64,000 nt of DNA from Dromaius novaehollandiae. Lineage: Eukaryota; Chordata; Aves; Casuariiformes; Dromaiidae. The notes under the pieces are model-generated. The model was not told where the DNA came from. It saw only the letters and a program-made list of their open reading frames with translations, and ran no database searches. The stretch is taken from positions 69,912,941-69,976,940 of the forward strand of contig NC_088130.1 in the NCBI RefSeq assembly GCF_036370855.1, given 5' to 3'. Shown here piece after piece: positions 1 to 12,685 of the stretch (position 1 is the first letter of the stretch; every line of letters begins with the position of its first letter). A program made the position numbers and the translations under genes.

Positions 1-3000
1 GGCTCCTTCTGCGCTTGTCTTCTTGACGCTTAACATTTTTGTCTCTTTTCTTGTAAGGCTCTAGTCCTTTTTCCAAGAACGCTGCATAGCAACAGCTAAC
101 TTGCCTTCTGTCCAGTTTTCAGCCATTGAATGATTACTAATTTAAAAAATAAAGGGCAATTTATTTTTTTACGATCACACCTGTACACCTATGAAAGCAA
201 CAGAATAAAGCATGTAATTAAACTTAAGTTCATGGGGATAAGTTTTCTTGAGCAAAATGAGACACTTTATTCATTTTTCTTGTGCACTTTTAGTTTGTTG
301 CCCTGCTCAATTACTTTTCTCCTCTCCACTCCAATCCACAGCCTACATGAAAACAAAACCTGATGCATGCAAACAAAGTAAATCACAATGTGCAGAGGCA
401 AATAACATGGGTTTCACTAGTGACCCTCTTGGTATTAGATACCATTTAGCCATTATCAAAAATAATATTAAGATAATTCAATATCTAAAGGAAGTGGCAA
501 TAAGGAAAGCTGAATATACCTGATGCGTTGATTCACCATACTGGGCCTATATCTAAAACTCCAATTTTGTATACTAACGCTTTGTTGTCTGCTAGTATGT
601 TTTCTCCAGTGGATTTTACAAAAAGTATACAGCACCAGTGTGCTTTTTTCAAACATGTTTTCTGACAGTGGGGACACTCTGCTGTTACTGTGCAGAGGGT
701 ATGGTTTGGCTGGCTTAACGAAGTGCTAACATACCGGAACAAAGCTGCACTCAACATAAAATTAATCTTTCACTTCTCTGTGAAAGAATTCCACAGAAAT
801 CCATTAAAAAGCAAGAAGCTGCCCAAACTCAGTTTCGAGCTATTTACCATAAAGACAAATGAATCAGTAGCACATAAAGCCTCTGAAAATTAATTTAGTT
901 GTTGCAAAGATCTAATAGAGTGCAAGAAAACATGTTGCATACTAATTATGATCTCTGTTTAACAAAAATCCAGACTCCTCTGACCGTTGAGACCATGTGG
1001 CTGCCATTAAGAAAGCGAGCAGGATTTAAGGACCGAATCTACCCAGCACTTTCACTCTGCTTCTGATACACCTCTTAAGTTCGCAGCCATAAGAAAAATT
1101 ACAGCAGTTAGGATATAAAACACAGCCTGTCCCGGCTCCTCAGGAATTTTGTTATTAAGGAGGGTTGGTTTTGTCCTGTCTCCAAGCTTCCACAGGTGAA
1201 AACACCACTGCAGGGACATTCAAAGTCCAACTGTGGAATTTCCCATGCTGGAAAATTGCCCGAGCCCCACGGCTGGGATGTGTATGGTGTCTAGAGAGGG
1301 TTATAAGGTGACTGCTAAGTCAGGGCAAACACTCTAGGGAATAGATAGACTTCCGAGTGCCTTCCACCTGTCAGAGATACCGTCTTGGAGGTTTTCATGC
1401 TGAAAGACTGTTCTTTATTGACCATTTCCCCATGAGCTCAAAATGAAACCTAGAGCAGACAATTTATTCCTTTGCCACAGCAAATCCACTTTTCCTCACT
1501 CATTTTCCAGCCTTATGGTGAGCAAGGAGACATGCTTGTAGGCATGGGCATATACTTGAGGCAGAAATGTTTGACACAAAGTTGAGCCCATGTAACCTCA
1601 AAGAGGCTGTTGGCACCTCTAGTTGAAGCAATATTAGCATTAGGACTTACGGAAATGTTGAATTTAAGTGTCGGCTTTCTCTCTGCACGTATTTTTGCTA
1701 GAAGAAGATATATAGTATGTGTTTCGTAGATATCTCAACATATTTTATGCTTAATGCTCAAAAATGTATTCAGGTATTTTTAGCATCGCCTTGCTGCCTT
1801 TCCTTCTAGGGGAGGGCTAATATACAAGATTTAACAACCAATATGCAAGAGACCCAGAGACAGCAGTAATTCTTGGGGTTCGGCTGACATTTGTGAACCT
1901 CTTGAGCTCAGCTGCTCTCATGGTTTATGACATGTGCAGAACCACTTGAGGGAATTAATAACCCACTACCTGTCTAGAATGAGAAATCTCCTGTCTTCAG
2001 TCTAAATATAACATCTGCCCATCTCTCCTTTCTACTTCGTCCAACCTTTTTCCTTCTGTGTGATTGGGGGGCTAGATGAGGTTTTTCAATTTTAATCAGG
2101 AGAAGAGGAATCATGGAGTACTTGAAAATTAATCCTAATAACAATCTAATTATGGGCTCTTGAGTTCTGTTTCAGAATAAAATTCAGAATTATTGACTGA
2201 CATGGGATAGATATAAAATGCTCAACTTCGCGTGGAGCCATGGGACCAGCTTCTGCGCTAAGAAACCTTGGTGGAGCTCCCATAGGATTCAGTATGACTT
2301 GTACAGATGGACACAGAATTTGGCCATATCTGTTGGATACTTAGAGCACTGATTAATCCTTCCAATTTTGCCTGAAGTGTTCAAATAATGATGGACTTGC
2401 ACCTGAACCGATGCTGTGAGAAGCCAGCTAGAAAGTAGTCAGCCGGATCCATTTGTAGGAGACACACCTCATGCCTCTCCCCTGGGACCTCAGCTACTGT
2501 TTTCCTAAGGAGTTAAAGCAGGTAGTTTAGCCCGATCTTTAACTTCTATTCACTACCAAATATTTGTGTAAGGTCATAAATCCCCAGACATAGACACATG
2601 CATATCTTAGATCTGACCAGACACATGACAAAGTAGCCAAAAATCATCAACAGCCATCTCAGAGTGGTAATCCTGTCATCCCAGTACTGAAAAGTTTCAT
2701 GGGGGCTACCACAAAAATAACATAATTTTGACAAATCCCAGTTTTGGACAGAAAACCCAGTTTGAAGTAATTCTAAAAACTGTGCTCCCATACACTTCAG
2801 TGGAGATGCTCAGGATTTATTCCCCAGGTAGGAACTGAACCCAGGGCTACTGGGCTGCCAAGGCAAGGGGAGAAATTGGCCCAGGGAACGTATTACATAC
2901 ATTAAGTGAGAAAGAGCTGTCTCCTGAAATGGTCTCTAGACAATTCTGCATAAAAGCTTGCACATGGTCGTCTAGCCTTGCAATGACCCTTCAACCTCGC

Positions 3001-5666
3001 TGTTTTCTGGGAAGTCTTCCCTTGGATGTGCTCTGAATCCCCTGGAAAGCACAGCCCGCGGTTCCTGCTGAGGGTCTTTCTTGCCTTGGCTCCGTCCCTT
3101 TGACAAAGCCAACGTGTTGCAGAGGAGCAAGGAGCCCTGCAGGTCCTCAGCACACTCCTTCCCTCGCAAACCCGGCCCGGAGCATGTCAGGGAGGAAGGG
3201 AAAGCAAGGAAAGATGACCAGGAATCCAGCCCGTTGTGGAGCAAGCTCTGTTGGCTGTCCAGCAAAACAGCTCCTTGCTTAAATAAGAGGAGGAATGGGT
3301 TTTTGAAAAAAAAGTTAGCTGAAAACTGCAAAATGTGGACTTTTTTTTAATCTTTTCGAGCAGCTTGTGTCTGATTGTTGGGAAAGTTTTGCAAAATTAC
3401 ATTGCCTATTCCCCCTCTTCACTTAAATGCATATTTAAAAGTGCTCTGAGGGAACTGAATCAGTCAAATATCCACAGCCAATAACTGAACTAGCAGCAAG
3501 ACATGCTCCCTACCAAAGGCAGTGGAAAGTGAGGTATAAGGTAACAGCGAATGACCCAGGGACCTCCGATAGCACTAGCCCCATTAGCCCAGAGTGGCTA
3601 TCAACCACCTCCCACAGCAGCCTCACTGCTCTCCACTTTCCAAAGACGTTTTGATCCTAATCCACAGGACTTGATCAAAATTTCCAGTGTTCTTTCTGTG
3701 CCACTAGCAGGTACATAATAATAGATAATTCTGCCTTAAAAGAGGGGATCCATCTTTACCTAAATGATGCTGTTTGAGTGCAAAGGGACAGATTTTGAGT
3801 AAAATCAACTGGGCTGACCTTCACTCATCCAAGGCAACACACCAGCAGGTTTTATCGTATGGTTAGTACTGGGTATAACCTGTCCTTAACCAAAGTGAGA
3901 GCAGATCTATGCCTGGCGGGTGAGAGCAGACTCATGTTCCCTTAAAAAGTGCAGCTAATGTAGTCCAAACCCTTGATGAGCGTGCCCAGGTGCTAGGGTG
4001 TTGCAGCCATTCCTAGCAATAATGTTCATCACAGGGCTGAATCTAAAGCAGTGAGAGTCGCTAATGCTCATCCCGGCTCCTGAACTGTCTATTTTTCTTT
4101 TACAATTGGTTGCTAAAGCTGGCACTCGGCTCCAGACACTGAAACCAATGAATCAAATATAATGAGTCTGACATGTCACCTAGCACAACTCTGGGAAGCT
4201 TTAGCAAAAACACCCTTGGTTCCATGCCATTGCCTCCCTCAGATTCGGGGCTTGCATTTTATTGTTTTGTTGCTATAGACTTTTTCACAGATGAATAGTC
4301 GCACTCCTTCCAATAAAAGGCTTTCTTTGTGGCTTTCTCATCTCCCCAGCACTTTCTGACACAAGATTCTCCAAGGGTATGTTAAGAGCTAGTAGGAGCA
4401 AGGAGTTCTGGAAACAGGTTTAGCTCGGTCTAGTAGATGTGTGGGTGTATGTGACTATAATTATACTGAATATATGTAAACAAATTAAAAATGAACAAAG
4501 GAAAAAAGTGTGAGCAACTGCTGTACATCTGAAAGACTGCTGTGTAGATTCTCCCATGGGAAAATTCAGCTTTTTCTGATCTGGTTCCCAGAAAATTTCA
4601 CCCCTCCGGGCTCCTAAATCAGACACCTTTTCTTCAGAGAGCCTCTCGTCTGACGCGTCCAGCTGCACGGCCCCTTAAGAGCATGGGCAAACATAACAAT
4701 TTAGAGCACAGAAACTTGCTTAAATTTTTAACAGGGATCAGCTCAAGCCCAAGAGTCAGCCAAGGCCAGAATCACAGAGCTCAGACCAAGCCACTGGCCT
4801 GATACCTTCTTAGACCACCTTGGCAGTCACAGAGGCTCTCACCACCTTCTGTTAAGGGACTGCACTTGAACGCCATGTACCAAAAGCATTTCATGCCTCT
4901 ACTCCAAGCAAGGTGGAAATATCCCAATTATTTTTTTCCCTTTGAGTTTTGGATTCCTCTGAACTCCTAATTCAAATAAAAACTAAATGGTGCAAAGTAC
5001 TTTCAGGCCATTGCATCCTCTTTGGAAGTTAAGCTTCTCGTTTACTTGCATTATTATTTGAGGCTGAAATTGGTATTATTTTCACCAGAAAAAAATACGT
5101 TCTAAATATTTCATGTATTTTTAAACAAGTTTTCCAGCTGAGTCAGTTCCTTCAGAACTATATTTATACTAATAAGCAAGTCACATTTGCCCTAAATGTC
5201 ACTAAAAGTATGTAGTAATAACATCTATACTATTGTGTGACCCAAGCACTATCTCCCCTCTGCTGCCAGGAAAGATGGTTCAGCTGCTTAGCCCAGAATT
5301 TGGGGACACTGGTTCAGTTGTCTCCTCTGCCAGGTACCTCCTATATTATCTTCACCAAAACACGTTTACTCCTTTAAATGCAAACACAAAACAGCTCAAA
5401 GCCCATACTTTGCTTATATAGCCATACATATTTTATTTAGTGTATGGACGCTATAAAGGATCTTATCCTTCTCTAGATGCTTTTTGGCTTTCCTGTATAC
5501 TGTCATTTTTCTCTGGGCAAAGTACCACATCTGATATTTCGTTGTTTCACTCTGGAAGTAAAGGGCAGAAACTCAGCCAGGCTCTCTTCTTGAGTTATTT
5601 CTTTCCACAGAAAAATAAATCACGTTTTAATCAACTCGTGATCACACAGGTCGTGTAGTTTCCTGG
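1..5666. other. Intergenic, nothing recognised
   Basis: AT-rich single-copy-looking sequence. Open frames here are short (under about 120 codons), lack splice or start context, and match no family I know. No tRNA, simple repeat array or mobile element is evident. Confidence 0.6.
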
Positions 5667-5679
5667 ATGACCTTAGAAA

Positions 5680-6030
5680 GCGAGCAGCTAGCAGGACTGT
5701 GGGCAACGATGTGCGATGTTAAACGGAGGCAGCGGCTCTGCCATCCCACTCCGCCGCTGCACGGCCGGGGCCAGTCTTCCAGGCTGAGCAGCCCTGGTTT
5801 GGCAGCGTGCGAAGCCGTGAGTCGCAGAGCCGGGTGCTATTCCTTACCTCCCTTAGCAGCCCTTCGCTCTCCACCTATCATCTCCTCCTCAGGTGGTTTT
5901 AATATGAATAAAGCAAAAGTATATTGCTGTTATTACCCAAGTATTAGATCACAGCCGTGCAGCTCGTGCGGTGCCGCTGCGCGGGGCAGAGCGGGCTTCA
6001 GCTCCCTCCGAGCATCTGCTGCGCTGAGAG
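5680..6030. other. Short CpG-dense islet in AT-rich surroundings
   Basis: About two dozen CpG dinucleotides occur by eye between 5,680 and 6,030, against very few in the flanks. The islet lies within the longest open frame of the window (5,667-6,257 plus, 196 codons). That frame has no recognisable domain, and its composition changes abruptly from Arg/Ser/Ala-rich to Lys/Asn-rich where the island ends. I therefore treat it as chance openness in GC-rich DNA and do not call a gene. Confidence 0.45.
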
Positions 6031-6260
6031 ACATGCAAAGAGATATGGAGAATTACGCTGTGACCAAGAAAATCTTCACCTTCATTAGCGCTGGATTAAA
6101 GCACCTGGCTAATAATAGAAGCAATTACGAGTACGTTGCTTTCGCAAGCTTGCTAAAGAGCTCTTTGTTCTTGTTAGCGTGTACGGCCATACAACAGTCA
6201 CATTCAATTTGCCACCAATCTCAGAATAAAACAGTTAGTTTGGTTATATTTAACTAATTA

Positions 6261-9200
6261 AGATTTATTCAAGAAGCTGAAACCGAGCATATGGCATATG
6301 TTACTCACTGTTTAGTATGCACGATCGTTACGTCCTTCTGTGGCTCCTACGGCGTTCCAGGAAAGAGAAAGCAAACAGAGAAGTATTAAGAGCTATTTTA
6401 CATACGTGAATATCTGCAGTCAGGTTTTCTAGTCAGCAGCAATAATAGTAAGTAACTGACTATGCAGAATAAGTTCATGGTTATGGGAGGCAGCATCTTA
6501 CCCCTCCCAAGCTTTTCTGCATTAAAACAAACCACTCTGGATCAGTAACCCAGCTGTTGACCATCTCTCCATTTGCAGTTTGATGGCAGAGAGGAACTCA
6601 AACCCCCCTCTCATCCCTCAAATAAAAAAACCCTTCCCAAGATGCTCACACTGAGTAGGACAGAGGGGCATGTGCTATGAACCAGTGGCAAAAAAAAAAA
6701 AAAAGCAAGCTTTTATGGAAATACTCACTTAAGTTGAAAATGTGTCCTGTTGGACAACAATATGTAGATTTAATACCACATGAAAAAAAGGAGGGCCATA
6801 CTAGGATTTTGGAAGGGAGAAATATATAGGACCTAGCCTTTTTGTTTAGTGTACATCTAACTGCACACAAAAACCATATGCTAATACAGAGCTTAAAAAT
6901 AAACTCATTTAGCGGTCCAGTTCTTCTAACTCATTCACTGCACTGTCATGTGTAGAAGAGAGGTAAGTAAACAAAGGGAAAAGAGAAAACTGGGTAAAGT
7001 TTTAAATCCCTGAGAAAAGCAAGGAACTGGAACACAAAATTATCAGCTGAATTGTGTATTTGCAGGAGAGCTGAGGAAGCCTCCAGCGAGCCAAAGCCTG
7101 AATGGGCTGGAGAGACTTCTTGCAGGATGGTTTATGTACAGATCGCTCTTCTGTTCCAACACGAAATACCTCCTTCTAGCTTTGATTGCCTGTTTACGAA
7201 AAAAGACCATCTGATACCCGCTATAGTACTTTAGATAAAGAAAGACCATCTGATGCCAGCTGTATCACACACATTTTTCAAACCACATTTCAGGAGAGAC
7301 TCTAGTGAAAGCAATACAAAGTCAACGCCCTGTACCGTTAGACTCCCCAAACCCAACGCCTGTGCGGTCAGCACATTCGAACGCCGTTCATTTCACCCCG
7401 GAGACCTCTAAGGCAGCGAGATCTTCTAGTGGGAAAAGTCACCGGCAGGGAACATCCCTGGGGGAAAGATGTATGTCTCACGGCTGGGACCGAAGCTGCT
7501 CCGTGGGACCCTCACCCACGTGACGCAGTTTAGGAGGCACAACCGTAGTTTCTTCAGTTGAGTGCTTTTCCTCTGATCTATTAATAGATCTGAATTAATG
7601 CTTCTCTTACATCCTGCTCTCCTCTATACCCGCTCAAAATGTGTATCTCAGTGAGGCTGCCAAGTGAAACGTGTGGTTTTGAGTTTCAGGAAGCGTAAAT
7701 TCGGTTGCAAGTGCAACAATCAGCAATCGTTTCATTATCTCCACCTACTCCAGCTGAAGCCACAGCAGCACGTTCGTGTCTGGCATTAGTCCCACTGTCA
7801 GTATTGCATGTACCAGTCTGACCCTGAGGCTATGTAGAGCCTCTCTCTGAAGCAAGGGCACCCACCTTCTACATGTCCAAGTATCAGTCCCCAAACTTAT
7901 TGATGTCGCTTGTAGCTGCTGCTGTCTCAAAAGAACAAAATAGCTATGCAGAATAGCAGAAGTCCATTTTCACAGTCTCTTTACAGACCTTCATATGCTG
8001 ATTTATCTATTTCTGCATTTATTCTTCATCATTATTGGTGGTGCCCTGTTAATTGAAGAGCCCAGCCGCCCTCCCTCTGACAACAGCAGCAGGATTGCCT
8101 TTGGCTTCAGCAGGAAGCAGCACTGGGCTCGTTATTAGTAAACGACTTTACCGTGTGTTTCTGCTTGATCAGTCATGAGTTCCCTGAGGGTTACCCGCAT
8201 TTATGGTGACTTTCGAAGCTGTATTATTTTTTAATGATGAACCATAATATTTCTGCACACAGGCTGAACTGGAGCAGACTGGAGCTGGCTTCCTTCGATA
8301 GCCAATGAATCCTGAAATGCCATCTGAGCTCGCCGAGCACTACAGTCTGTACCATCTATATTCATTAGTTCCTACAAACAACTTTGCAAATACTGATGCT
8401 GAGCTCAAAACGTAGTGTATTTCATCCGATCAAGTTGTGCAAAACCTGAATAACGCCATCTGTATTTTAACATGTTTATAGCTAAAAGGTTCTGAAATAA
8501 CAGACGCTTGGTAGTTTTCTCAGACTAATTGGTACCTTATGCAGATTAGATTGTCAATTTTTACACTAAAAACAGAAAATGATTAATGCAATATGCTATT
8601 TTGGCTTTTAAACACCCTCAATTTTCAACAGTCATTCCATCTTCTAGTTCAGTAGTGGATAAAGAAAAAGATTAGAGCACCTTACCAGAGGATTGCAACA
8701 ATGAATTAGGAGCTTGACTTTTCTATACTTTAGGCCCCCCACATATACTATAAGAACTCCTCCTTCTGCACAGCTCTGGTGAGACAAAGGGGCCTTTAAG
8801 GTATATATTATATTCAGTGCTGTAAAAAGTGTTTGTGAGACAAATACTCAAATTCAGTTTCAATTTTAATAGTTTAAAAAAATCCTAATAAATCTGGAGG
8901 AGTTCAAAAAATTAGTGCACTAGAATGATCTAACATTTGAAAAATATGTATTGTAATAGGAAGAGTCATAGGTACCACTTACCAAGAATTCAGCCAGGGG
9001 AACTGATCTGAATCTGATACAGTTCTTCTAGCACAAACAGCTTTTTATTCCATTTCGCCCCAGGCCACATGTTTTGATCTGAATTATTTGGAGGAATCCA
9101 ATATACAGTGGAGAAGCACAAATGCAAGGTAAAAAAATAGGGGACTCACTTATCCTTCAGCCTTGCCTCTTTGTATCCTCGCAGCCCAGGCTGCAGAATA

Positions 9201-12200
9201 TCCATGTCAGCTCTTCTCACCGGGAGCAAAAACATCCTCAAAATTCAGGCTCTGAAGGGAAATAGTATGCCAATAGTCTTGAAGGAGATGTAACACAACC
9301 CAAAGGGGAAACTCAGTTTTATATGTAGGCCGTAGTTAGTGTAGGGAACATCAGTGCTGTTCTTGTTGACTGCAAGCTGTGCGTGGGTGGAGCGGGGGTA
9401 AGAGCCTTGCTCACCGTCTAGGAAGCAGGGAGGAGGAACCCCCGTTTCGAGGCAGGGACCTGCTGGCACCCTGGATAATAGATATGCTGGCATGAGCAGC
9501 CATGGGAGTACCTTGGAAGTGTCGGAGTATTACCAGCTTTCCTATAAAATATTTACCCACCCAAGAATGAAAACAAATTGCAAATCATGGCATCGCTAAC
9601 AGTACGATAATTCGCCTACAATTAAATGAATTCCCCATCTGCACAAAAAACGTTTCCTCTTCTAGCTAGGGTGAACTATTAATGTTGGAAAGATTTTGAA
9701 TGCATCCTTTAAATTCTTTTTCGAGGATGTTCTGCTATTAATTACATCTATAACTTCAGCACTACTGACTCCACCTGGAATTCCTCATGTTAGCAAAGGC
9801 AGAGGTAGGGGAGGATCCTGCCTCTCCAACCCGGCCCCTGAACTTCGAAATGTGTTGACGGGGAGGAAGGTCCAGCAGAGCCAGGTGGAAGCAGTCCTGT
9901 GAGCAGTCAAGCTGGAAAGACACACCAGCTGTCTCCAGTAAAGGCCGTGCCATCTATCTAACTGGTATTGCCCACGCTGCGGTCTCTCCTGGCCATACCG
10001 TAACTGGGGAGAGAATACAGTGACTTTCGGCTATTGCATGCTTCTCGTTTGCTGGTGTGAGTGATTCTTACTGACATAAGTCCTAAATTAAATCAAACAC
10101 AAGTTTTCAAAGCAACGAAGCGTGATGACTAATTAAGCCATTCTACCTCTCTTAGTCATTCATTTTAATAACCAATGTCCTTATCTTTTACACTTGGAAA
10201 CCATTAACGGATTTGTTCATTTGTTGTCATTATGTGCTGCGACCAGAATTTAATGCTTGCCAAAGCTGGAGAAGATGTTACTGATTCTATTGGGTGTCAG
10301 GTCATGAGTCATTTACAGAGGTAAATGATTATAGAGAATAAAACGTGTATATAGCCACCTCTTTGTGGCACCGTAAAGCATTTGAGATTCATAGAGAACA
10401 GATCCGAAAGTTCCTTATCTTATTTCTTCTGTTGCAAATTTGAAAACTTCAGCCCCTTTTGGAAAAAAATCAGTTGTAGCAGGGTGTGTAACACGTCAAC
10501 TCGAAAGCCCTCGCTCCCAGTGCCGGGGGGTGCCCCGGTTCTGTTCTTGCAGATGATTATTCACCGAGAACCCACGTTCGCCAGCTAGCATAAGTGGCCA
10601 TCAATCCATTGCAGCCACCATGCACTTATTTTAAGAGTAGGTATAACTCTGTAGATCATGTATATAAGCCTGTCCACTCGAGTAAACACATTGGCTTTTG
10701 TGCACTTAAATTCTTGAGCGCAACCTTGCAGTAATGTTGGGCTGAGGGGTTTTTTTTTTTTTCAGGGAATAATATTTTAAAGTGATTTGTTTCTTAGTTA
10801 CAGCATGCAGATAACGGTGATGCTGTAAATATTGTAATGTGCGGAGGACAGTAACTCAGGAAGACTCAGTCAGCTACACAAACAACGTGTACTTTATTAC
10901 TACCTTTGCTGAGAACTTTGTGCTCAGATTCCGAAGCACATTTCCAGGTTTATTGTATGTGAGTGACTGTGTGGAGCCAGATCCCCTCAGCGAAATTTAT
11001 TCAGGAAGGTATCTAGTATTTGACCCGTGTTTGGACAATTCTCCAAAAGTGCCACGATACGTTCAGAACAGCTACGGTACTAATATTTTACATACATTTA
11101 GGACCCAACTACATCGTGGATCACATCTTAAGCTGATAGGAACTAGTGTATCATCCTATCGGCAGTCTGGCTGCTGCATCGTGCAGCGGAGTAAGTCACT
11201 TCTAACAAAGAAGTTCCTCAAGGAGAACAGCTTTTTTTCTGTTTGCACACCGTGTGCAAGGACGTGGCAATTTTCTCTATCGTGCTTGCTGTGGAGGATT
11301 ATCCTCACACCCCGTTTGATGGAAAATTAAGTTCAATATACCATTCATGTTGCAAATAAGCTATACACAGCCTTTCTGCACACCGTATCCATAGGACTGG
11401 TACTGATTCTCTGCTCTTGAGGTTCCCTGATACCAGTTTGCATGAAGGTCTCCAAAAAATGTCATCACTGGTCTGGCTGGACACCGCGTGCCACAGAGCC
11501 CCGTTCTGTAACCCGGCTGCACCAGGACAGGGCTGAATCCAGCGTCAGAGATGAATCAGAGCCACCCGGGCTGAGGCAGTAGTTTTATACTAGGGAAATG
11601 TTAAGCAGCTCCTGCCAGAAGGCTGATAGACCCCCAAAATTTCCTCTCACCACAGTACTTGAAAGATTTCCCCTCCTCCTCTAAAGTTCCTTGTTAAAAG
11701 AACTTTTTTCCAAGCAGCCTTCCTAATTATTAAAAGATGTGATATGATTTGAGATTTGATTTCTTATTAGATGGTATCCTTCTAAACAAAGAAAGACATT
11801 TTTAATTACAAAAATTGGATCTCCTGCAGTCCATTCTCTTAGAATAAAGGTTGCAAGATAAAGGGATGTTGTGCAGGAAAAAGTCTGAAACAAATTCATT
11901 TTCACTTTTCCATATTAATTGTATTCATTCACATATCTGGAAGTAATTACAGACAAAGAAGAGAAATCAATGAATTTAAATAATAACTATTAACTTTTTC
12001 ACTAGGTACATTAATTTCATGACAAGTCATTTGCCTATGATAATTAGTTTGGTGATACTGATATACTTTCTTAATAAATCATACAAAATAAATGGACTTG
12101 AAAGTTACATTATTTCAAATTAGAAATAAGGTTTCATATGTAAATGGTGAAAAATGGTGGCCTGTGTCAGATTGATGGGAATCAGGACAGTATAAAACAT

Positions 12201-12652
12201 TAATAGGGAGAGTTTTATATTGCTCTTTGAGGCTCTCAGTGCAGCATTAATGTTTTGGAGGAAACAGAGAAGCACTCACATGGCCTTGCTCGATGGAAAC
12301 CATCTTCTTCATGTTTCTGCAGTTTATATTTTTGGGGGCCAGGGACAATTTTAAGGCTGGAACGTGGGTAAGAAAGCTGGGAGAAGGAGAATGTCACTGC
12401 AGCCCTATCTTACAAATAGGAAAGTTTTAAAACAATTTTTGAAGTGACACCTAGGATTTTTTTTAAAGATAGAATATGCTTGAATCACAACTTCTTGGTC
12501 AAGCAAGCATTTGGTGGGCATTTTTTTCCTTTCGTTTTCTTTGGTTATTTTTATCTTGTCCCTACAAAAACTATTTTTAAATTATAGCATTCGTATACCC
12601 TAAGGAAAGCTCATGGGCTGGAAGTGTCTTTGCTGAACTGTGCATTGCTTTT

Positions 12653-12654
<2 letters not shown>
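6261..12654. other. Intergenic, with small repeats only
   Basis: No gene seen. It contains A15 at 6,690-6,704, T13 at 10,750-10,762 and an imperfect direct repeat at 7,202-7,269. The open frame at 10,839-11,330 (163 codons) has no recognisable motif and is not called. Confidence 0.6.
7202..7269 (+). repeat. Imperfect direct repeat, period 39
   Basis: AAAGACCATCTGATACCCGC at 7,202 recurs as AAAGACCATCTGATGCCAGC at 7,241, with similarity running on a few more bases. This fits a local tandem duplication of 39 bases that has since diverged. Confidence 0.7.

Positions 12655-12682
<28 letters not shown>
12655..12682 (+). repeat. Poly-T tract, 28 bases
   Basis: An uninterrupted run of 28 T, the longest homopolymer in the window. 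No retroposed sequence with a matching target-site duplication is recognisable beside it, so it may be a simple tract or the tail of an unrecognisable minus-strand insertion. Confidence 0.95.

Positions 12683-12685
<3 letters not shown>

Noticed and set aside
10839..11330. 163-codon plus-strand open frame as a gene
   Set aside because: No recognisable domain, AT-rich sequence with unbiased codon positions by eye, no splice context or poly(A) arrangement.
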